DNA from: an uncultured Oscillibacter sp.
GTDB lineage: Bacteria > Bacillota > Clostridia > Oscillospirales > Oscillospiraceae
Length of the DNA stretch: 64,000 nucleotides
Assembly (NCBI GenBank): GCA_910584995.1
Contig: CAJUDW010000002.1
Coordinates: 1 to 64,000 of the forward strand
Direction: 5' to 3'
In this document: positions 9,745-17,439 of the stretch, in pieces
How positions within the stretch are numbered: the first letter of the stretch is position 1
Layout of the letters: each line of letters opens with the position of its first letter
The notes under the pieces: model-generated
Database searches by the model: none
The model's input: only the letters and a program-made list of their open reading frames with translations
Told to the model about the DNA's origin: nothing
Translations under genes and position numbers: made by a program

Positions 9745-10332
9745 TTATGCGGAGGGCCGAACCTCCTCTTCTTTGAAACAGGCCCGGAGGGCAAACAGGT
9801 TCACCATCAGCGCAATGGACAGCAGGATTGCCAATATCATCAGTATCACAGCAGCCCCGTTTGACCACACTGCGCTGCCGAAGCCGCCGTTGACAGTCTG
9901 AATCAGGCAAATCCCAGTAATCAGCAGCACGTACAGATTCCTCTGCCGGAGGATACGCAAATCCAGGCGTCCTTCCGGCGCGCAGTACAGTTCCGCCAGG
10001 GCGGCCATGTCCGTCAGGAACTGGAAATGGAAATACAGCTGGGCCGCCGCGATAAGGAGATCTGCGAAGAGAATATGGCCGTCGATATCCAATCCGCCCC
10101 AGCTGAGAAACCAGTCCCCGGCGCTCCAGACTGCCAGCAGGGTTCCAAGGGGCCGCAGAAGGATCAGATCCCGCCGCTCCCCGGAGAGATCCCGGATAGC
10201 CCCCAACAGCATCAGATACCCTGCAAACCGGGGGAGGATACTGACGGGGCCGATGTTGAAATCCACATACAGCAGGAAATAGCCCCAGGCGGCACCGGTA
10301 AGGCCGTTGTACAGGGTTTTCCGGTCAGTCAT
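9745..10332 (-). CDS. Multi-pass membrane protein of unknown function
   Basis: I do not recognise the family. The 195-residue chain has four or five hydrophobic segments (around residues 12-27, 33-47, 58-78, 84-105, 128-150 and 155-180) and a short charged tail FKEEEVRPSA. Its start overlaps the end of the M56 metallopeptidase gene by eight bases, so the two are translated together. The link implies a partner or target role in the same signalling unit, for example a membrane component controlled by the BlaI-type repressor. No enzymatic motif is visible. Confidence 0.75.
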   Translation of the reverse strand: MTDRKTLYNGLTGAAWGYFLLYVDFNIGPVSILPRFAGYLMLLGAIRDLSGERRDLILLRPLGTLLAVWSAGDWFLSWGGLDIDGHILFADLLIAAAQLYFHFQFLTDMAALAELYCAPEGRLDLRILRQRNLYVLLITGICLIQTVNGGFGSAVWSNGAAVILMILAILLSIALMVNLFALRACFKEEEVRPSA

Positions 10333-12286
10333 GGGGATTGCCTCCTTCCTCCCGCGTCAAGGTCAATTCCGCAAAGCGGTGATTGTTGAGGTAAAAATCC
10401 GCAGCGTAGGCCTCCGGCGGAAAATAGATCCAATCCTCATCTCCGCCGCTTCCCCCTCCGCCGTGGCCGGAGAGGAGTATAGGGCTCTCCCAGCCCGGTT
10501 CCAATTCCCAGGCGGCCCAGTCCTCGCCTGTGGAACCGCCGCCGGAGGTGTTGGGCATGCCGGGCCCGCGCAGGGACGCAGGCCGTTCTTCTCCTGCCTC
10601 CAGAGGATAGGTAGAAATGCCGATGGCAAAGTATTTTCCCTTATCCGCCGGGCTGCCCGTATAAAACGCCTGGGTCATGGTGTGATATTTGGAGGAAAAC
10701 CGCCCGTCGGTCATGGGGGTTGTGAGGAATTCCCGGCTGGAGCCTATCCAGCTGCTGTTTACCTGATAGCTGTCCACATGGGAAAGGGTCTGATAGCGGA
10801 GTTTCAGGATGAAGTCCCCTGCCTGGGCCGTATATTCCCAGGCCGGCAGATTCAGATTCCCCCCCATCCGTTCATCTCCCTGAACGGCCCGGAAATCCTC
10901 CAGGGGCCGGATAACCCAACGGCCCTCTTCCTTTTCTGCCCGGAGGGGCTGGAGGGCGTACCAGCAGGTATGCACGGTACCGTCCCATCCGTCCCAGATA
11001 GCGGCGCCGGGGGTATATTGCAGCGCCAGGGCCAGAGTGCCTTCGTAGGCCCCGTCCCCTGCAGGGGACAGGTTGTAAATCTCATATCCCTGCTGGCGAT
11101 CCAGCCAGCTGTCCACGCCTCCAGCCTGCCTCCACAGCCACTCCGGGTCGTAGTCATTTCCTTCGCAGGCCTCCACCAGAGCCTTTTGCTCTGACAGGGG
11201 GGCACACATGGCCCGGTAGGGGATCTCCCCGGCCAGCAGGGATTTGGCGTAGGCGTCAAAAGCCCCGGCAGGGGTGGTGCAGGGGATGGTCCGGGCGCAG
11301 ACTGTCCGAAGGGGGTCACTGAGATAGCCGGGGATCCCGGCCTCCGCCTTCACCCCTACCGTCAAAGGCCCCGCCAGCACCAGCGCCACGCATACAGATA
11401 CCAGGGCCATCCCCGACGGATACCGCTTGAACCGTGCAATAGCCTCAATGCGGCGGCGGATATTCTTCCCGCCGTTGGCCACGGAGGAGGTGCCGGGGGC
11501 GCAGGCGTACCTCTCGTCCGCCATGGAGAGGAGGATGCGCCCGTATTCCCGGCGCTCCTCCCCCTCCAGGCGCTCCAGAACCCGCTGGTCGCAGAGGGAT
11601 TCCAAATCGTTCCCCGCCTGGCCGGCGCAGTACCAGAGAAGGGGGTTGCACCAGTGGATACACCGGAACAGGCAGATGACAAGCCCCCAGGCTGCGTCCC
11701 GGTATTTCAGGTGGAGCAGTTCATGGAGCAGAACCTTCTCCTCTGGTTCACCTCCGGCAGGCAGGGCCAGGACGGGCCGGAACACGCCGCAGACAAAGGC
11801 GGTAGACAGGCCCTCCACCTCCACGGCTGGGCAGGCCGGGAGACCGTACCGTTCCGCTGCGGCCTCCAGCGGTGCCGGATCCGCCGGGCGGCCCCGGCGC
11901 AGGGCCCGCCGCAGACGGAGATAGGCCAGGAGATACCGGATCAGGAAGAACCATACCCCCGCCGTATAGAAAAGGAACAGCCATTGGGCGGCGTCCCCCG
12001 GCAGGGACGGAGGAAGCAGGGGCACAGGAGCGTTCACCCGGATCAACGTACCGTAGTCCCCGGTGAGGAGGGACTTAGCGGCTTCCAGCAGCAGGGCCCA
12101 GTTGACCAAGGCATGCCGCCCGCCAAGGCCCGCCGGGAACGCCAGCACCAGCCCCAGTACGCTCCAGACGGCAAACTGCCACCGGGGGGACAGCTTATCC
12201 CGGAACATGGCCTTTACCACCAGCAGCAAAACCGCCGCCCCGGAGGCCGTCAGGGTTTGCAGAAGAAAGGACCAGATGTCTCTCAC
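10325..12286 (-). CDS. BlaR1/MecR1-like M56 metallopeptidase with unrecognised C-terminal sensor
   Basis: Membrane-bound zinc protease expected to relay an extracellular signal to the BlaI-type repressor encoded just upstream. The 653-residue protein has N-terminal membrane helices (about 5-25, 35-55, 100-125), the zinc motif HELLHLKYRD near residue 188, and the usual family stretch NPLLWY...NDLESLCDQRVLERL. A further membrane segment lies near 295-315, and about 330 extracytoplasmic residues follow. Unlike BlaR1, this tail shows no SxxK, SxN or KTG penicillin-binding motifs, so beta-lactam sensing is unlikely. The repressor gene ends three bases before its start. Confidence 0.9.
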   Translation of the reverse strand: MRDIWSFLLQTLTASGAAVLLLVVKAMFRDKLSPRWQFAVWSVLGLVLAFPAGLGGRHALVNWALLLEAAKSLLTGDYGTLIRVNAPVPLLPPSLPGDAAQWLFLFYTAGVWFFLIRYLLAYLRLRRALRRGRPADPAPLEAAAERYGLPACPAVEVEGLSTAFVCGVFRPVLALPAGGEPEEKVLLHELLHLKYRDAAWGLVICLFRCIHWCNPLLWYCAGQAGNDLESLCDQRVLERLEGEERREYGRILLSMADERYACAPGTSSVANGGKNIRRRIEAIARFKRYPSGMALVSVCVALVLAGPLTVGVKAEAGIPGYLSDPLRTVCARTIPCTTPAGAFDAYAKSLLAGEIPYRAMCAPLSEQKALVEACEGNDYDPEWLWRQAGGVDSWLDRQQGYEIYNLSPAGDGAYEGTLALALQYTPGAAIWDGWDGTVHTCWYALQPLRAEKEEGRWVIRPLEDFRAVQGDERMGGNLNLPAWEYTAQAGDFILKLRYQTLSHVDSYQVNSSWIGSSREFLTTPMTDGRFSSKYHTMTQAFYTGSPADKGKYFAIGISTYPLEAGEERPASLRGPGMPNTSGGGSTGEDWAAWELEPGWESPILLSGHGGGGSGGDEDWIYFPPEAYAADFYLNNHRFAELTLTREEGGNPHD

Positions 12287-12289
12287 CGG

Positions 12290-12655
12290 CTACACCTCCA
12301 TCTCGTCCAGCAGGCGGCGCAGTTCCTCCCGCTCCTGGGAGGAGATGGGTTTTTCCCGCAAAAACGCCGCCACCAGATCCCCGGCAGCCCCCTGGTACAC
12401 CTGCCGGAGGAAGCTGTCCCGGGCCTGGGCCTGGCAGGCCGCCTTGTCCAGCCCCGCCCGGTACAGGCGGGGATACCCCTCTTTGTCGATGACCACCAGC
12501 CCCTTGGCCTCCATGCGGGTCAGATAGGTCAAAACCGTGTTCCGGCTCCAGCCGGTCTCCTCCCGCAGGGCCTCCGTCAGGGCCCCCAGGGTGGCCCCGC
12601 CGCTGTCCCACAGCGCACTCAGTACCGTCCATTCCCGTTCCGACAGTTTCGCCAC
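12290..12655 (-). CDS. BlaI/MecI/CopY-family transcriptional repressor
   Basis: Small dimeric winged-helix repressor of 121 residues. The DNA-binding half (LSEREWTVLSALWDSGGATLGALTEALREETGWSRNTVLTYLTRMEAKGLV) is a clear match, and the C-terminal helical half is of the type cleaved by M56 proteases. GTG at 12655 is the start, with AGGAGGT six bases before. Its ribosome site overlaps one of two TACA-N2-TGTA operators, implying autorepression of the whole leftward unit. Confidence 0.93.
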   Translation of the reverse strand: MAKLSEREWTVLSALWDSGGATLGALTEALREETGWSRNTVLTYLTRMEAKGLVVIDKEGYPRLYRAGLDKAACQAQARDSFLRQVYQGAAGDLVAAFLREKPISSQEREELRRLLDEMEV

Positions 12656-12665
12656 AGCGCACCTC

Positions 12666-12716
12666 CTACAATTGTAGTATTTTCTTTATCCTACACCTGT
12701 AGGAACTCCCTGTCAA
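12666..12716 (-). promoter_or_regulatory. BlaI-type promoter with two operators
   Basis: Minus strand: -35 TTGACA (12716-12711), 17-base spacer, -10 TAGGAT (12693-12688). Two operators of the BlaI type TACA-N2-TGTA occur at 12666-12677 (CTACAATTGTAG) and 12691-12702 (CTACACCTGTAG), 25 bases centre to centre. The second covers the -10 and spacer, the first the start and ribosome site. Confidence 0.85.
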
Positions 12717-12767
12717 GGAAAACCTGTGAAAAATTCTCCCAACCGCTTTTTGGCGGGGAGATGTTTC

Positions 12768-12797
12768 TTGCCAAAAGACATAACTCCATGGTATAAT
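12768..12797 (+). promoter_or_regulatory. Promoter of the dCMP deaminase gene
   Basis: TTGCCA at 12768-12773 and an extended -10 TGGTATAAT ending at 12797, spacer 18 bases. It lies about 95 bases before the deaminase start. Confidence 0.6.
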
Positions 12798-12892
12798 ATC
12801 CGTAAATTCGCTGTGATACGCCGGTTTTCGCCCTGTTTCGCCCCTTGGACGCGGACAGGCGCAGCTGCCGCGCAGAAAGACGGAGGACTGCC

Positions 12893-13375
12893 ATGAACCG
12901 CATCAATAAGGAAAACTACTATCTGGATATTGCGCAGACCGTTCTGGAGCGGGCCACCTGCCTGCGCCGGGTTTACGGAGCCATCATTGTCAACAACGAT
13001 GAGATCATTGCCACCGGCTACAACGGCGCGCCCCGGGGCCGGGCCAACTGCGTGGATCTGGGCTATTGCTCCCGGGAGGCCATGCAGGTGCCCCGGGGGG
13101 AGCGGTACGAACTGTGCCGCAGCGTCCATGCGGAGGCCAACGCCATTATCTCCGCCGCCCGGCGGGACATTGTAGGCGGCACGCTGTATCTGGTGGGCCG
13201 GGACGCCCGGACGGGAGAACTGCTGTCCGACGCCACCTCCTGCTCCATGTGCCGCCGCCTGGTCATCAACTCCGGCCTCAGCCGGGTGGTCATCCGCCGC
13301 ACACCGGAGGAATTTGAAGTGGTGGACGTGGCCGACTGGATCGCCGAAGATGACCTCCATCCCCCTGTGCCCTGA
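12893..13375 (+). CDS. dCMP deaminase (ComEB-type)
   Basis: Zinc deaminase converting dCMP to dUMP for thymidylate synthesis. The 160-residue protein has the catalytic HAEANAI motif and the paired zinc cysteines in SCSMCRRLVI, plus the substrate-loop GYNGAPRG. ATG at 12893 is chosen because GGAGG lies six bases upstream; a longer reading from 12845 has no ribosome site. A dUTPase gene elsewhere in the window offers the parallel route to dUMP. Confidence 0.93.
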   Translation: MNRINKENYYLDIAQTVLERATCLRRVYGAIIVNNDEIIATGYNGAPRGRANCVDLGYCSREAMQVPRGERYELCRSVHAEANAIISAARRDIVGGTLYLVGRDARTGELLSDATSCSMCRRLVINSGLSRVVIRRTPEEFEVVDVADWIAEDDLHPPVP

Positions 13376-13441
13376 CCCTGATCCAGAGGGACAGTGTCCC
13401 TTTTTCCTGTAGGCAAAGCCCTAAGAAAGGAAGTTTTTCCC

Positions 13442-15544
13442 TTGAAAACAGGTCTTGTCACGCTTTACCAGGGCCGGGATGCCCTTCAGGCGGCCGCTCT
13501 GGCCCTGGCTGCCGGGGATTTGGGCGCGGACTGCTGTCTACCGGCCCCCTCTCCCGCCGGGAAGCGGGAACCCCCGGATATGGCTTTTCTCCGGCGGTAC
13601 ATCTCCCTTTCCGAATCACAGTTCAACAACCCCTCCGGCATGATCCTCTTTGCCGGGGCCTTTGGCAAAGCCGCCCCCCAGCCCGCCCCAATCAGGACAG
13701 GTTCCCGTCGGGCCGCTTACGCCCTTTATCCCGGGGAGGCCCTTTCCCCGGAGATTCTGGCGGGGCTCTCCCATGCCTCTTTCCAGACAGAGGGGGATCA
13801 GGCGCATTACCGGGCCTTGACGGGGCAGGACGTGCCCCTGGCCCTGGATCCCCTCCTTCTTCCGGAAGCGGAACGGTGGGAAATCCTTTCCTCCGGCAGC
13901 GGCGCCCCCTGCATCCTTCTAGACTGCGGTGGGGAGCCGGGCGTGCTGGCCCCCTACCTCCGCCGCCTCACGGCGGAAACGAGCCTGCCTGCGGTGCGAT
14001 CCGACGGCGGGCGGCCTGCCCTTCCCCGGGGGAAGCGGGGCGCCGGGCCTGCGGAAACGCTGTCCCTCTTCCGGCGGGCTGCCTATGTCTGTACCGACTC
14101 CTTTACCGGGACGGCCCTGGCCATCCTGTTTCACAAGCCCTTTTTCACCGCCCTTTCCCCAGGCGAACTGGCCGCGCCGGAGTATTCCCAGACATATGCT
14201 CTTCTGGGCCGCCTGGGCCTGACGGGCCGGATTGCAGGAAAAGGGGACGGCGCAAATCTGCTGGATCCCATCGACTGGGCCCTTGTGGATACCCGCCTCC
14301 GGGAGGCTCGGGAGATTTCTCTCCGGCTGCTCAAGGCCGCCCTGACCGGCGAACCGGCGGATCTGCCTCACCCTTCGGAGAAAACGCCGGAGGGCCCCTG
14401 CCTTCCGGTGGATCGGGAGCGGTGCACTGGCTGCACTGCCTGCGCCTGTGCCTGTCCCCATGAGGCTATCTCCATGGAGCGGGATCGGGAGGGCTTTGCC
14501 TACCCGGTGATTGACGGCGCAAAGTGCGCCGGGTGCGGCCTCTGCACCCGGATCTGCCCGGTTTTAAAGCCCCGGGAAACCCACCATCTGCCTGCGGCCT
14601 TTGCCGCCTGGAACCGGGACGGGGAAGTCCGCAGGGACTCCACCTCCGGCGGCGTGTTCTCCGCCCTGGCAGATTTTGTGCTGGAGGGAGGCGGCGTGGT
14701 CTTCGGCGCAGCCCTGGACGACCGCCAGCGGCTCCGGCACACAGCCTGCTTCTCCAAGAAGGAACTCTGGCGGTTCCGGGGGGCAAAATTCCTGCAAAGC
14801 GACCTTGGCCTTACCTTCCGGCTGGCCCGGGAGTGCCTGGAGACCCGGCAGGTGCTCTTCTGCGGCACCCCCTGCCAGGTGTCGGGGCTGTACGCCTACC
14901 TTGGCGGCAGGCCGGAAAACCTGATCACCTGCGACCTGGTCTGTGGCGGCGTCCCCTCCCCCGGCCTTTGGGAGGATATGGCCCGCTCCATAGAGGTCCG
15001 GCGGAAAAAAGGCCTCCAGGCGGTGCGGTTCTGCAATAAAGTGACTGGCTGGCAGGACAGCCACCTGACCCTTGTCTATGACAACGGGACTGTGGACTCC
15101 TGCCCCTTCCTGCGGACGGAGTATGGACGGGCTGCCGCCCAAGGCCTGCTGTTCCGGCCCAGCTGTTATCAATGCCCCTACACCTCCATGGCCCGGCCCG
15201 GGGACTTTACCCTGGGGGATTTCCTGGGCCTGCGGCCCGACGAACTGCCGGAGGAGCAGGAAAAGGGCGTAAGCCTGCTGCTGGTCAACACCTCCCACGG
15301 GAGCCATGCGTTCGATCAACTGCCCTTGGCCCGCAGGGCTTTCCCCGCCGAGCGGGCCATTGCGGGGAATCTGCCCCTGGCCGCGCCGCCTATCCGGCCC
15401 CCGGAGCGGGATGCCCTTTTCGCCGCCTACGCCTTGGAACCCTTTGATACGGTGCGAAAACGGTATTTCTCCCGGCCTCCCCTGCCCCTTCGGGCGGCAT
15501 CGTGGCTAATCCCAAAGGGACGCGGGAAAAATACGTCTCAATAA
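13442..15544 (+). CDS. Fusion of polysaccharide pyruvyl transferase-like domain with 2x[4Fe-4S] FrhB-type domain
   Basis: A 700-residue two-part protein. Residues 1 to about 300 resemble the pyruvyl transferase family: a start MKTGLVTLY, and CTDSFTGTALAILFHKPFF (about 217-235), the usual VTDSFHGTA signature with His replaced by Thr. Then come two ferredoxin clusters (CTGCTACACACP, 328-339; CAGCGLCTRICP, 362-373) and a coenzyme F420 hydrogenase/dehydrogenase beta-subunit domain with FCGTPCQVSGLY and CYQCPYTSMARPGDFTLGDFLG. TTG at 13442 is preferred because AAGAAAGGAAG precedes it. FrhB domains in bacteria without F420 are often linked to surface polysaccharide or flavin redox chemistry; the substrate here is unknown. 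Confidence 0.82.
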   Translation: MKTGLVTLYQGRDALQAAALALAAGDLGADCCLPAPSPAGKREPPDMAFLRRYISLSESQFNNPSGMILFAGAFGKAAPQPAPIRTGSRRAAYALYPGEALSPEILAGLSHASFQTEGDQAHYRALTGQDVPLALDPLLLPEAERWEILSSGSGAPCILLDCGGEPGVLAPYLRRLTAETSLPAVRSDGGRPALPRGKRGAGPAETLSLFRRAAYVCTDSFTGTALAILFHKPFFTALSPGELAAPEYSQTYALLGRLGLTGRIAGKGDGANLLDPIDWALVDTRLREAREISLRLLKAALTGEPADLPHPSEKTPEGPCLPVDRERCTGCTACACACPHEAISMERDREGFAYPVIDGAKCAGCGLCTRICPVLKPRETHHLPAAFAAWNRDGEVRRDSTSGGVFSALADFVLEGGGVVFGAALDDRQRLRHTACFSKKELWRFRGAKFLQSDLGLTFRLARECLETRQVLFCGTPCQVSGLYAYLGGRPENLITCDLVCGGVPSPGLWEDMARSIEVRRKKGLQAVRFCNKVTGWQDSHLTLVYDNGTVDSCPFLRTEYGRAAAQGLLFRPSCYQCPYTSMARPGDFTLGDFLGLRPDELPEEQEKGVSLLLVNTSHGSHAFDQLPLARRAFPAERAIAGNLPLAAPPIRPPERDALFAAYALEPFDTVRKRYFSRPPLPLRAASWLIPKGRGKNTSQ

Positions 15545-15720
15545 CCGGGAATCCGGGCACGGGACAGGGGAAAAATTTCCTCGACTGTTGCAAATGCAAT
15601 CGTTTCTTTTCCGGATCTCTGGTATAGTAATCTGCGATAAGGCCCAAATTATTTTTGCCGCGCACACTATGGCGGCAAACGAGGCAGTCTGCCTGATTTT
15701 AAACAAGGAGGAACCCTGTT

Positions 15721-15879
15721 ATGAAAAAGTACGAGTGCGAGCCCTGCGGCTACGTCTATGACGAGGCGGCCGGCGATCCCGACAACGGCATTGCCCCCGG
15801 CACTAAGTGGGACGACCTGCCTGAGGATTGGGTGTGCCCCATCTGCGGCATGGGCAAGGATGTTTTTAAGGAAGTCTGA
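15721..15879 (+). CDS. Rubredoxin
   Basis: Small iron protein of 52 residues carrying electrons between anaerobic redox enzymes. The four iron ligands are in CEPCGYVY (Cys6, Cys9) and CPICGMG (Cys39, Cys42), with the typical APGTKWDDLPEDWVCP core. AAGGAGG lies ten bases before the ATG. It is alone between its own upstream spacer and a strong terminator. Confidence 0.97.
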   Translation: MKKYECEPCGYVYDEAAGDPDNGIAPGTKWDDLPEDWVCPICGMGKDVFKEV

Positions 15880-15926
15880 AAAAGTACCCCCGCTCCGCCG
15901 GTTGGCGAAGCGGGGGTACTTTTAAT
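15879..15926. terminator. Bidirectional terminator between rubredoxin and queT
   Basis: Inverted repeat AAAAGTACCCCCGCT / AGCGGGGGTACTTTT with a 15-base loop; T-runs on both strands suit the convergent genes. Confidence 0.9.
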
Positions 15927-15933
15927 TTTAGTG

Positions 15934-16446
15934 TCAGGCACGGCCCTCCATCCGGTTCCGCAGAGCGGGCACCTTGGGCAACTCCCGCAGCAACAGGGAT
16001 CCCAGGATATAGCAGGCCACAGCCTCTCCCAGACCTACGGTAATGGCGTTGAAGGCGTAGGCGGGCCAGAAGGCGGCGCCGCTCTGGGTCTCAAACCAGG
16101 CGATCTCCGCCCCCACCAGAACCGCGTTGCAGATCACCGGCGGCAAGGGGGCCAGCCAGCGGTTCCTGGTCCTGGCAGTCCACAGGGCGGCCAGCAGCGT
16201 CGCTGCGGTGCCCACCAGCCAGTCCAGTACAAAGGGGGATGCGAGATTCGCCAGGAAACAGCCCACCGCCAGCCCGGGAATAGCCTCCGGGAACAGGAAG
16301 GGCAGCACCGTCATGGCCTCCGCCACCCGGATCTGGATACCGCCGTACTGGGGGATAGGCAGCAGCAGGGTGAGACTGGCGTAGACTGCGGCAATGATGC
16401 CGGCAGTGGACAGGCGGCGGACGGTAAAGCGGGATGATTTGGACAT
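15934..16446 (-). CDS. queT: QueT-family queuosine-precursor ECF transporter subunit
   Basis: Substrate-binding membrane component of an energy-coupling-factor transporter, thought to import preQ1 or related precursors. The 170-residue protein has about five hydrophobic segments and the family opening STAGIIAAVYASLTLLLPIPQYGGIQIRVAEAMTVLPFLFPEAIPGLAVGCFLANL. ATG at 16446 has AGGAGGT eight bases before it; an in-frame ATG at 16602 falls almost on the likely transcription start and is rejected. A structured leader precedes the gene. The ECF energising subunits are not in the window. Confidence 0.87.
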   Translation of the reverse strand: MSKSSRFTVRRLSTAGIIAAVYASLTLLLPIPQYGGIQIRVAEAMTVLPFLFPEAIPGLAVGCFLANLASPFVLDWLVGTAATLLAALWTARTRNRWLAPLPPVICNAVLVGAEIAWFETQSGAAFWPAYAFNAITVGLGEAVACYILGSLLLRELPKVPALRNRMEGRA

Positions 16447-16449
16447 AGA

Positions 16450-16600
16450 AAAGACCTCCTGACATGTAGTTTGGAGGCCTGCACAGGAAAATAACCCGTG
16501 TAAGGCACGGGCAGCCTCCATTTTTTTGTTTAGAGAACGGCGGGGATACCGCCGGACGAACGCCCGGATGGGGCGCTTGGACAGGGAGATGGCACCTGTC
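16450..16600 (-). promoter_or_regulatory. Structured queT leader, candidate preQ1-type riboswitch
   Basis: The leader starts after an extended -10 (TGGTATAAT, about 16607-16615 on the minus strand). It contains small hairpins and then a stem TGGAGGC/GCCTCCA enclosing CCCGTG-CCTTA-CACGGG and CCTG-TG-CAGG, immediately before the ribosome site. queT genes are known targets of preQ1 riboswitches, including class III in Ruminococcaceae. I could not match this leader to a class consensus, so the class is open. Confidence 0.45.
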
Positions 16601-16753
16601 ATTTTTTATTATACCACAATGTTTCCCAAAAGGGAAGAGGAAAATGAAATCCTTTTTATGAAGATACCATTGCTTGGGAAGAAGCGGAGGGCCGAAAGGC
16701 GGATCGGGGCTTTCTGCCTTTTGGAGGGAGAGTAGGGAGGCCACACACAAAGC

Positions 16754-16785
16754 AGCGGGCCCGCCGGAATACCGGCGGGCCCGCT
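16754..16785. terminator. Strong GC hairpin downstream of the HPr-like gene
   Basis: Perfect 14-base arms AGCGGGCCCGCCGG / CCGGCGGGCCCGCT around AATA, without a clear T-run. It probably ends or stabilises the leftward HPr-like transcript. Confidence 0.55.
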
Positions 16786-16878
16786 CATGTCTGGGGAAAG
16801 GGAATCCATCCTGTTTCGCGCCGGATGCCTCCGGCAAAAGGGAACCGGAAACGTCTGCCCTCCGGCATTTTCCTCTTT

Positions 16879-17136
16879 TCAGGCGGGATCCAGCATGATT
16901 TTTTCCAAGGCGTCCAGAGCCTCTGCTTCGTCGCTGCCCTCTGCCTCCAGCAGCAATTCCGTGCCCTTGGTCAGCTGCATGGACAAAAGCCCTAGCAGGC
17001 TTTTCGCGTTTACGGTGTTGCCCTGCCGGGAAACGGTGATCCGGCTGGAAAATTCATTGGCCTTTTTAATGAAGAAAGTTACGGCGGAATCGACCTGCTC
17101 ATTGGGAATTTGTACGGTTACAATCTTTTTCAACAT
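16879..17136 (-). CDS. HPr-like protein lacking the catalytic histidine (Crh-like)
   Basis: An 85-residue protein with the HPr fold signature. The C-terminal half (TVNAKSLLGLLSMQLTKGTELLLEAEGSDEAEALDALEKIM) aligns cleanly with HPr, and the regulatory serine is Ser46, the same number as in HPr. The active-site region that should read GIHARPA is replaced by EQVDSAV, with Val15 where His15 should be. It therefore cannot take phosphate from enzyme I and more likely has a regulatory role, as Crh does in Bacillus. A possible -10 TATACT lies at 17175-17170. No kinase or PTS gene is nearby. Confidence 0.85.
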   Translation of the reverse strand: MLKKIVTVQIPNEQVDSAVTFFIKKANEFSSRITVSRQGNTVNAKSLLGLLSMQLTKGTELLLEAEGSDEAEALDALEKIMLDPA

Positions 17137-17439
17137 GGTGTCCTCGCCTTCATTCGATAGTCAGCGCTAAGTATACCATACTTTTTTTGAGATTTCATAT
17201 TTTATTAAAAAATTGAACCTGCCAAACCGCTATTTCAGCGAATTACCGCAAGGTGCGATCTATTTTGAAGGCTTGTTTGACCATTTTGACAGGGCCGCTT
17301 CCGCCGCCGTCCCCCCAAAGGCCTGCCGCCGCCAATATGCATGTCTCCCAAAGACGGTATACCGGCTGTTCCGCCATTACCAGCCCATCCAGATCCAGGG
17401 AGGGCGGGACTTGCGTCCCGCCCTCCTTCAGCGCAGAGG
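17137..17439. other. Spacer between HPr-like and SLH genes
   Basis: No gene seen. It holds the HPr-like promoter region (TATACT at 17175-17170, minus strand), an AT-rich stretch at 17180-17215, and a perfect hairpin at 17399-17426 (GGAGGGCGGGAC/GTCCCGCCCTCC, loop TTGC) just after the stop of the leftward SLH gene, probably its 3' processing or termination signal. Confidence 0.6.

Noticed and set aside
12845..12892. Longer N-terminus for dCMP deaminase
   Set aside because: No ribosome site before 12845; GGAGG precedes the ATG at 12893.
16447..16602. Upstream ATG giving a 222-residue QueT
   Set aside because: It would start within a few bases of the probable transcription start and lacks a ribosome site; the added residues are basic and unlike the family.
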